From the NCBI GenBank assembly GCA_004297635.1, contig SCUQ01000180.1, positions 1 through 10,078 of the forward strand: 10,078 bases of DNA. The letters are read 5' to 3'. The stretch is from Rhizorhabdus sp. (GTDB lineage Bacteria > Pseudomonadota > Alphaproteobacteria > Sphingomonadales > Sphingomonadaceae). Position numbers and translations under genes: made by a program. Shown piece by piece: positions 6,255 through 10,078 of this stretch. Every line of letters starts with the position of its first letter. The stretch's first letter is position 1. A model generated the notes under the pieces. That model saw nothing but the letters and a program-made list of their open reading frames with translations. It ran no database searches and was not told where the DNA came from.

Positions 6255-6785
6255 ATGGCATCTTTCCCGACCAATCCAAGGCGGTTCGCCCCGCTGCTTC
6301 TGACGCTGATCCTCGGCGCCTGCACGCCGGCCCCGGCGCCCGCCCCGGAGCCGGTTCCCCCTGCTGCCGCGCCGCCCGCGCCACCCCCTGCGCCGAGCGC
6401 CGACTGGCGTGACTGGCCGCTGGCGCCCGGCACATGGCGCTATATCGCCGGAACCCCGATCTCGGAGGCGCGCTACGGCACGCCGCAGGCGGCACAGTTC
6501 GTGGTGCGCTGCGATGCCGGGAAGCGCCAGGTGACGCTGATGCGCGCGGGCAGCACGACCGAACTGACGGTGATGGCATCGACCCGGTCGGCGCGCTTCC
6601 CCGCCGGCCATATCGATGATCGGGGCGCCGCGATGAGCGGTGTCGTCCTCAATGCCAATGATGGCTTCCTGGATGTGATGGCCTTCAGCCGCGGACGGAT
6701 CGCCGTCACGGCGCCGGGCCTGCCCGGCATTGCGCTTCCGGCCTGGGCCGAACCAGCGCGGGCCATAGAGGATTGCCGAAAATAA
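6255..6785 (+). CDS. lipoprotein paralogue of the preceding gene's domain (unknown function)
   Basis: A 176-aa lipoprotein: signal peptide with lipobox L-G-A-C (Cys23), then a proline/alanine-rich linker (24-48) and a globular domain beginning DWRDWPLAPGTWRY. Residue +2 after the cysteine is Thr, not Asp, so sorting to the outer membrane is expected. Cys86 (QFVVRCDAGKRQVTL) and Cys174 (IEDCRK) match Cys140 and Cys231 of the upstream protein, and a middle block aligns too (NDGFLDVMAF here with KHGFFDAFD there; ASTRS with GSTRL). The ATG at 6255-6257 is the only in-frame start that gives a proper lipoprotein signal; the ORF is open much further upstream but overlaps the previous gene. It lies 47 bp after that gene, probably in the same operon. 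I know of similar hypothetical proteins in sphingomonads but no assigned role. Confidence 0.8.
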   Translation: MASFPTNPRRFAPLLLTLILGACTPAPAPAPEPVPPAAAPPAPPPAPSADWRDWPLAPGTWRYIAGTPISEARYGTPQAAQFVVRCDAGKRQVTLMRAGSTTELTVMASTRSARFPAGHIDDRGAAMSGVVLNANDGFLDVMAFSRGRIAVTAPGLPGIALPAWAEPARAIEDCRK

Positions 6786-6848
6786 GTTGCATTTCAAGGC
6801 TTGTTCGCACGCGCGGGATGACTCATGTTGAAGTCCTCGGCAACAAGC

Positions 6849-6863
6849 GAAAGGAGGTGATCC
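6849..6863 (+). promoter_or_regulatory. extended Shine-Dalgarno, perfect 15-nt complement of the 16S rRNA 3' end
   Basis: GAAAGGAGGTGATCC is exactly complementary to the conserved 3' tail of bacterial 16S rRNA (GGATCACCTCCTTTC). Normal ribosome sites pair over 4-7 nt. The GGAGG core is 7 nt before an ATG (6865), i.e. at ideal spacing for initiation. Confidence 0.75.
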
Positions 6864-6864
6864 G

Positions 6865-6921
6865 ATGTCTCATGGTTCAGCATGGAGGTCGGTTCTGTCC
6901 GTTCGGAGAACGCGCATTTAA
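6865..6921 (+). CDS. 18-residue ORF (possible microprotein or leader peptide)
   Basis: It encodes MSHGSAWRSVLSVRRTRI, basic in its C-terminal half (four Arg) with one Trp and no hydrophobic helix. The case for translation rests on the ribosome site: an ideal spacing from an unusually long anti-16S complement. The TAA stop (6919-6921) falls in the loop of a GCGC-ATTTAAC-GCGC hairpin (6912-6926), and the last codons are inside the arm of a larger hairpin, so ribosome passage would reshape the RNA. No family is recognised. It may be a genuine microprotein, a leader peptide, or an accident next to a site that serves to bind ribosomes. It could be the last gene of the envelope operon, 79 bp after the lipoprotein gene. 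Confidence 0.45.
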   Translation: MSHGSAWRSVLSVRRTRI

Positions 6922-6970
6922 CGCGCCAACTGGTTCTCCGGGCCGGCACTCCGGCCGCTGACCATGTCAG

Positions 6971-7004
6971 GAGCTGCCGAGGCCCAGGCCTCGGCAGCTC
7001 TTTT
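6971..7004 (+). terminator. strong intrinsic terminator
   Basis: GAGCTGCCGAGGCC (6971-6984), CA, GGCCTCGGCAGCTC (6987-7000), then TTTT: a perfect 14-bp inverted repeat (in RNA the innermost pairs must open to form a loop). It ends the plus-strand element above. Its T run touches the stop codon of the convergent DUF4345 gene (7004-7006). Read on the minus strand it has the stem but no T run after it, so it is directional. Confidence 0.85.
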
Positions 7005-7411
7005 CATGTGGACGACTGTGCGGCCGCCGTTCGCCGCGCGACCCGGGCCTGCCACAGCATCAGCAGCGGCACCACGACCAGTTCCATCACCAGTCCGAAG
7101 CGATGCCCCAGGCCTGGCGCGCCGATCATCGCCCAGCTCAAGGCCCGCGCGAGGCCGCCCATGATCACCATCGCACCGAGCAGGCGGAAGCGGGGGCCGT
7201 GATGCTCGATCCGCGGGATCGTCGAGGCGAAGGCAAGGCCGAGCATCAGGAAGATGCCTGACAGATAGCGGAAATGACTGTCGAGGTCGGCGGTCGGCGT
7301 CACCAGCCTGAACATGCCGGCGCCGCGTAGCACCCCGTCGAGGCCGGTCAGGATCGGCACGAGGCAGGCGACTGCGACGGTGGCCTGGAGCAGAGACCGT
7401 TCGGTGATCAT
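7004..7411 (-). CDS. DUF4345 integral membrane protein
   Basis: A 135-aa protein with four predicted membrane helices at about 7-29, 49-65, 76-95 and 104-121, ending in a short basic cytosolic tail (QARVARRTAA). The segment LDSHFRYLSGIFLMLGL and the overall four-helix layout match DUF4345, a widespread family of unknown function. The ORF is open for 68 codons further upstream, but that is arginine-rich out-of-frame reading of the neighbour; the ATG at 7409-7411 overlaps the DUF2721 stop as ATGA, so the pair is translationally coupled. The two may work together in the inner membrane, which is inferred from the overlap only. Confidence 0.85.
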   Translation of the reverse strand: MITERSLLQATVAVACLVPILTGLDGVLRGAGMFRLVTPTADLDSHFRYLSGIFLMLGLAFASTIPRIEHHGPRFRLLGAMVIMGGLARALSWAMIGAPGLGHRFGLVMELVVVPLLMLWQARVARRTAAAQSST

Positions 7412-7863
7412 TCGCGCTCGAGCAGCTCGTCCTGGATGCGCGTCGCGACGGTCGCGAGGCGGACCTCGATCAGGAACAGGCCGAGACCGGCGATCAGCAG
7501 CAGCATGGCCAGGATGAACGCCGCCGCGATCACCTGGCCCAGCGCCAGATCGAACATCGCCGCGCAGAACATGCCGGCGATGACGATGCAGATCAGCATC
7601 GCGCTTACCGCGCACAGCAGCAGCGCGACATTGGCATGGCGCATGCGCCGGTCGATCAGGCGAAGCTGCTCGACCTGATAGGTGTGGCGCGGATCATCCC
7701 GCGGAGCGTAATTCTGTTCGATCCAGCGGGCGCGGTCCACTGCACGGCCTAGCCGGCCGGTAAGCAAGGCCAGGATCGCGCTGGTCGCGGTGAGCAGGAA
7801 GGACGGCGCCAGCGCAAGCTGGATGGTGTGCGCGATATCGTCGAGCATGAACACGTCCGCCAT
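7408..7863 (-). CDS. DUF2721 integral membrane protein
   Basis: A 151-aa protein with three predicted membrane helices (about 16-36, 77-100, 107-133). The loop between the first two is charged, with GRLGRAVDRARWIEQ and RLIDRRMRHAN, the arginine-rich arrangement characteristic of DUF2721. The family has no known function. The ATG at 7861-7863 was chosen because family members start close to the LDDIAHTIQLALAPSFLL block; an ATG five codons later (7848) is also possible. The ORF is open far upstream, into the opposite-strand gene at 8048, but the extension is AT-richer and lacks the GC-rich codon style of the neighbours. It is the first gene of a pair with DUF4345. Confidence 0.83.
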   Translation of the reverse strand: MADVFMLDDIAHTIQLALAPSFLLTATSAILALLTGRLGRAVDRARWIEQNYAPRDDPRHTYQVEQLRLIDRRMRHANVALLLCAVSAMLICIVIAGMFCAAMFDLALGQVIAAAFILAMLLLIAGLGLFLIEVRLATVATRIQDELLERE

Positions 7864-7893
7864 GTCGCCTGCATGGGGCACGCGCCGCATCGA

Positions 7894-7945
7894 TGCAATC
7901 GGTGCAGCCAGCCATGCAAGAATTGCACTAAATGCAATATCTGCA
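7894..7945. repeat. ladder of six TGCA half-sites at 9/12-bp spacing
   Basis: TGCA occurs at 7894, 7903, 7915, 7924, 7933 and 7942. Neighbouring copies form perfect inverted repeats: TGCAA-GAA-TTGCA (7915-7927) and ATTGCA-CTAAA-TGCAAT (7922-7938). The stretch is clearly more AT-rich than the flanking genes and lies in the divergent spacer between the DUF2721 gene and the secreted protein at 8048. It could be a multi-site operator. A coding explanation (alanine codons in an upstream extension of the DUF2721 frame) is possible but less likely. Confidence 0.4.
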
Positions 7946-8047
7946 GCCGTAGCTTCATTCTCATCATTTGCCCTTCGCAGTCGCACAAGGGATGTTGCGA
8001 CGCACAACAAAGAGGACCGGCTGGCAACCATCGAAGGGAGCTTTGTT

Positions 8048-8332
8048 ATGAAGACGATTTTTGCACTGACATGTCTGGCGTCGATCGCCGCAACGCCGGT
8101 GATGGCCGAGACCTTCACCCGTGACGGAATCACCTACGACTACACCACCAGGGCGCTCGGCAAAGCCACGATCATCTCGGGAACGGTGGTCAACACCGGT
8201 GAGAGCTTCCGGCTGAAGGTCAAGGGCGCCCGCGTCTCCGGCGAGATGGGCTGGCGTCAGGTGAACTTCCCGCTGGCCGATGTTCAGGTCGGTGCGGCAC
8301 AGGGCGGCAGCACGGTACTGGCCGCCAAATAA
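8048..8332 (+). CDS. small secreted protein of unknown function
   Basis: A 94-aa protein with a clear Sec signal peptide (residues 1-20, V-M-A before cleavage) leaving a 74-residue mature protein that begins ETFTRDGITYDYTT. The mature part looks all-beta (GKATIISGTVVNT, ESFRLKVKGARVSGEMG) and has no cysteine, so it is probably a small soluble periplasmic protein. Similar short proteins are frequent in sphingomonads without assigned function; no catalytic motif is visible. The ATG is supported by GAAGGGAG (8033-8040) 7 nt upstream. A strong terminator follows 23 bp after the stop, so it is monocistronic. The upstream spacer holds the TGCA ladder, which makes regulation of this gene, or of the divergent DUF2721 pair, likely. 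Confidence 0.85.
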   Translation: MKTIFALTCLASIAATPVMAETFTRDGITYDYTTRALGKATIISGTVVNTGESFRLKVKGARVSGEMGWRQVNFPLADVQVGAAQGGSTVLAAK

Positions 8333-8355
8333 GCGTTCGCGACGTTGGTCGAACG

Positions 8356-8392
8356 GAAGGGGAGGCGGCGGTTCCGCCTCCCCTTCTTGTTG
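8356..8392. terminator. intrinsic terminator between convergent genes
   Basis: A 13-bp perfect stem: GAAGGGGAGGCGG (8356-8368), loop CGGTT, CCGCCTCCCCTTC (8374-8386), followed on the plus strand by TTGTTG. It ends the small secreted protein's transcript and, being a strong hairpin just past the AlaC stop (8393-8395), probably also that of the minus strand. Confidence 0.8.
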
Positions 8393-9601
8393 TCAGCCGG
8401 CCGTCTTGCTGCCGACGTTGACGCCCATCGACTGGAGGTAGCGCTTCACATTGCGCGCCGCCTGGCGGATCCGCTGCTCATTCTCCACCATGGCGATCCG
8501 GACAAAGCCTTCGCCATCCTCGCCGTAGCCGACGCCGGGCGCCACCGCGACGCCGGCATGGGTCAGCAGCTGTTTCGAGAATTCGAGGCTGCCGAGATGG
8601 GCCACCGCCGGCGGCAGCGGCGCCCAGCAGAACATCGACGCGCGCGACGGGGGAATATCCCAGCCGGCGCGGCCGAAGCTCTCGACCAGCACGTCGCGGC
8701 GCTTCTTGTAGAGCTCGCGATTCTTCTCGACGATATCCTGCGGCCCGTTGATCGCCGCGACCGCCGCCGCCTGGATCGGCGTGAACGCCCCATAGTCCAG
8801 ATAGGACTTCACCCGCGTGAGGGCCTCGATCAGCCTTTTGTTGCCCACCGCGAAGCCCATCCGCCAGCCGGCCATGCTGTAGGTCTTCGACATCGAGGTG
8901 AACTCGACCGCGACATCCTTGCCGCCGGGCACCTGGAGGATCGAGGGCGTGGGTACGCCGTCATAATAGAGTTCGGAATAAGCGAGGTCGGACAGCACCC
9001 AGACGTTGTGCTCCTTCGCCCAGGCGACCAGCCGCTCGTAGAAGGCGAGATCGACGACCTCGGCGGTGGGGTTCGATGGATAGCCGACCACCAGCACCGA
9101 GGGCTTGGGCACGGTGAACTTGATCGCGCGGTCGAGAGCTTCCCAATAGCGTTCGTCGGGCGTCGTCGGCACCGATCGGATCGTCGCACCCGCGATGATG
9201 AAGCCGAAGGTGTGGATCGGATAGCTCGGGTTCGGTGCCAGCACGACATCGCCCGGCGCGGTGATCGCCTGGGCGAGGTTGGCGAGCCCCTCCTTCGAGC
9301 CGAGCGTCACCACGACTTCGCTGTCGGGATCGAGATCGACCCCGAAGCGGCGCTGATAATAGCCGGCCTGCGCCTTGCGCAGCCCCGCTATGCCCTTCGA
9401 CGCCGAATAGCCATGCGCGTCGGGCTTGCGGGCGACCTCGCACAGCTTCTCGATGACATGGTCGGGTGGCGGCAGATCGGGATTGCCCATCCCAAGGTCG
9501 ATGATGTCCTCGCCCCGCGCTCGCGCCGCCGCCCGCATCGCGTTCACTTCGGCGATGACATAGGGGGGGAGGCGTTTGATGCGGTAGAATTCCTCGGACA
9601 T
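8393..9601 (-). CDS. alaC: AlaC-type alanine aminotransferase (class I/II, PLP-dependent)
   Basis: A 402-aa fold-type I aminotransferase: glutamate + pyruvate to alanine + 2-oxoglutarate, in the cytosol. The sequence follows E. coli AlaC (YfdZ) almost block by block: YRIKRLPPYV, GEDIIDLGMGNPD (30-42), HGYSASKGIAGLR, VTLGSKEGLANL (98-109), PNPSYPIH, YPSNPTA (174-180), DLAY (205-208), and the PLP lysine Lys239 in SMSKTYSMAGWRMGF. Automatic pipelines sometimes name this group LL-diaminopimelate aminotransferase; the AlaC match is closer. Start choice: AAAGGA (9613-9608) is 6 nt before the ATG at 9601 but directly abuts the ATG at 9607, so 9601 is preferred. The in-frame ATG at 9685 adds an unconserved proline-rich lead and would overlap the candidate promoter. 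Confidence 0.92.
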   Translation of the reverse strand: MSEEFYRIKRLPPYVIAEVNAMRAAARARGEDIIDLGMGNPDLPPPDHVIEKLCEVARKPDAHGYSASKGIAGLRKAQAGYYQRRFGVDLDPDSEVVVTLGSKEGLANLAQAITAPGDVVLAPNPSYPIHTFGFIIAGATIRSVPTTPDERYWEALDRAIKFTVPKPSVLVVGYPSNPTAEVVDLAFYERLVAWAKEHNVWVLSDLAYSELYYDGVPTPSILQVPGGKDVAVEFTSMSKTYSMAGWRMGFAVGNKRLIEALTRVKSYLDYGAFTPIQAAAVAAINGPQDIVEKNRELYKKRRDVLVESFGRAGWDIPPSRASMFCWAPLPPAVAHLGSLEFSKQLLTHAGVAVAPGVGYGEDGEGFVRIAMVENEQRIRQAARNVKRYLQSMGVNVGSKTAG

Positions 9602-9664
9602 TTCCATTCCTTTGGGTTTCGGACTTGGCGAGCCGGGCCTGATCGCCCATGGTCGCCGAGGCGT

Positions 9665-9693
9665 CCTATACAGATTCTGCGCCATGATTGCAG
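9665..9693 (-). promoter_or_regulatory. candidate alaC promoter
   Basis: On the minus strand CTGCAA (9693-9688), a 17-bp spacer, then TATAGG (9670-9665). Both hexamers match the sigma-70 consensus partially, at correct spacing, about 60 bp upstream of the chosen alaC start in the 127-bp divergent spacer with phaC. Confidence 0.3.
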
Positions 9694-9728
9694 GCGCGTC
9701 GTGAAAAAAGCTTTTGCTGGAGCGATGA

Positions 9729-10078
9729 ATGGCGGAGATCGGCGAAGAGTGGGGCTCGGCTGAAAGCGGGGAGGCTTCAGACCTGCCCTCCCTGGCGGAT
9801 GTTCAGCACTGGACCGGTGTGATCGGGCAGGCCCAGCAGATGCTGATGGAGCATATGGCCAGTACGCCCGAGGGGCTGGGCCTGCCGGCGATGCCGCCCA
9901 TCCCGGCCGTGATGTTCCCGGATCCCGAAAAGCTGGCCGATCAGCAGAGCGACCTGATCAAGGCGGGGCTCGGCCTGTTCGCCGAACTGGTCGAAGGCCA
10001 TCCCGGCCGCGAGGCGGCGCATGATCGCCGCTTCAAGGCCGAGCAATGGCGTGCCTCACCGATCTTCGGGATCATCGC
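9729..10078 (+). CDS. phaC: class I poly(3-hydroxyalkanoate) synthase PhaC (N-terminal part; 3' end outside window)
   Basis: The first 116 residues of PhaC, which polymerises hydroxyacyl-CoA into storage polyester on the surface of intracellular granules. The visible part is the PhaC_N region: a helical lead (DVQHWTGVIGQAQQML), a proline-rich stretch MPPIPAVMFPDPEKL, the helix DLIKAGLGLFAELVEG, and DRRFKAEQWRASPIF, the counterpart of the family's DRRF..W..NP.F block. The catalytic lipase box lies beyond the window end. GGAG (9719-9722) is 6 nt before the ATG at 9729, preferred over the out-of-frame ATG at 9725. It is divergent from alaC with a 127-bp spacer. Confidence 0.9.
   Translation, partial: MAEIGEEWGSAESGEASDLPSLADVQHWTGVIGQAQQMLMEHMASTPEGLGLPAMPPIPAVMFPDPEKLADQQSDLIKAGLGLFAELVEGHPGREAAHDRRFKAEQWRASPIFGII

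Larger units (their letters stand above)
6849..7004 (+). ncRNA. putative structured small transcript or leader with its own terminator
   Basis: Between the lipoprotein gene and the convergent DUF4345 gene lies 218 bp with dense structure on the plus strand: the long anti-16S site, an 18-codon ORF, a hairpin CGGAGAAC (6904-6911) / GTTCTCCG (6933-6940), a GC hairpin GGCCGG-CACT-CCGGCC (6941-6956), and a strong terminator. No plus-strand gene follows before 8048, so this is not an ordinary attenuator. It could be an independent small RNA, a small-protein mRNA, or the structured tail of the envelope operon. A possible upstream promoter is TTGTTC (6801-6806) with CATGTT (6824-6829) at 17 bp, which is weak. 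The 5' end given here is the start of the anti-16S site, not a mapped end. Confidence 0.4.

Noticed and set aside
5428..6797. Long minus-strand ORFs (383 and 255 codons) opposite the envelope cluster
   Set aside because: The plus-strand frames have signal peptides, a membrane helix, a lipobox and paralogous domains; the minus frames are low-complexity Arg/Gly/Ala sequence.
6786..7003. A classical attenuator or riboswitch controlling a downstream operon
   Set aside because: The next plus-strand gene begins at 8048, beyond two minus-strand genes, so there is no plausible downstream target.
7864..8133. Upstream extension of the DUF2721 frame, with an alanine-rich, membrane-like segment
   Set aside because: It would begin inside the opposite-strand secreted-protein gene, uses AT-richer codons than its neighbours, and family members start near the chosen ATG. 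Kept in mind as the alternative reading of the TGCA ladder.
9602..9685. Longer alaC start at 9685
   Set aside because: The added proline-rich lead is not part of AlaC, and a well-placed ribosome site supports 9601.
8345..9763. 472-codon plus-strand ORF covering alaC
   Set aside because: Antisense shadow of the well-supported AlaC; composition is Arg/Asp/His-rich with no domain, and it runs through the terminator hairpin.
1..10078. Mobile element, CRISPR array, prophage or toxin-antitoxin module
   Set aside because: No transposase, integrase, spaced direct repeats, tRNA-adjacent site or paired small toxin/antitoxin genes were found, and composition is uniform apart from short intergenic stretches.

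Overview
The window looks like chromosomal DNA of a GC-rich alphaproteobacterium, most likely a sphingomonad (inference). Supporting signs are the strong GC bias at third codon positions, the mix of genes (a TrmFO-type tRNA methyltransferase, an extensin-like peptidase, AlaC beside a class I PHA synthase) and several small secreted proteins of the sort common in that group. I see no transposase, integrase, tRNA, rRNA or CRISPR array. This is core or shell chromosome, not a mobile island.

Layout. Positions 1-1773, minus strand: a two-gene unit (a small unknown protein and an AlkZ/YcaQ-like DNA glycosylase, sharing an ATGA stop/start), then the 5' part of trmFO, which leaves the window at base 1. 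Positions 1921-2547, plus: a PEBP (YbhB/YbcL) protein, converging on a LOG-family nucleotide hydrolase (2552-3454, minus) with only 4 bp between the stops. Positions 3515-4761, minus: a YdeI/OmdA-type protein followed 8 bp later by an extensin-family lipoprotein peptidase. Positions 4910-6785, plus: three envelope proteins of unknown function in a row, one predicted soluble periplasmic, one anchored in the inner membrane, one a lipoprotein. The last two carry related C-terminal domains with the same two-cysteine spacing.

Positions 6786-7004 hold a compact, structured plus-strand element: a 15-nt perfect complement of the 16S rRNA 3' end, an 18-codon ORF, two competing hairpins and a near-perfect intrinsic terminator. 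This is the least explained part of the window. Positions 7004-7863, minus: two small integral membrane proteins (DUF2721, then DUF4345) with an ATGA overlap. Positions 8048-8332, plus: a 94-aa secreted protein ending in a strong terminator. Positions 8393-9601, minus: the aminotransferase AlaC, divergent from the start of phaC (9729 to the window end).

Together the window gives housekeeping functions (tRNA modification, DNA repair, alanine synthesis, PHA storage) interspersed with cell-envelope proteins of unknown role. No gap between genes exceeds 300 bp. The points most worth a second look are the 6786-7004 element, the paired-paralogue envelope cluster with its palindromic upstream site (4779-4798), and the ladder of TGCA half-sites at 7894-7945.
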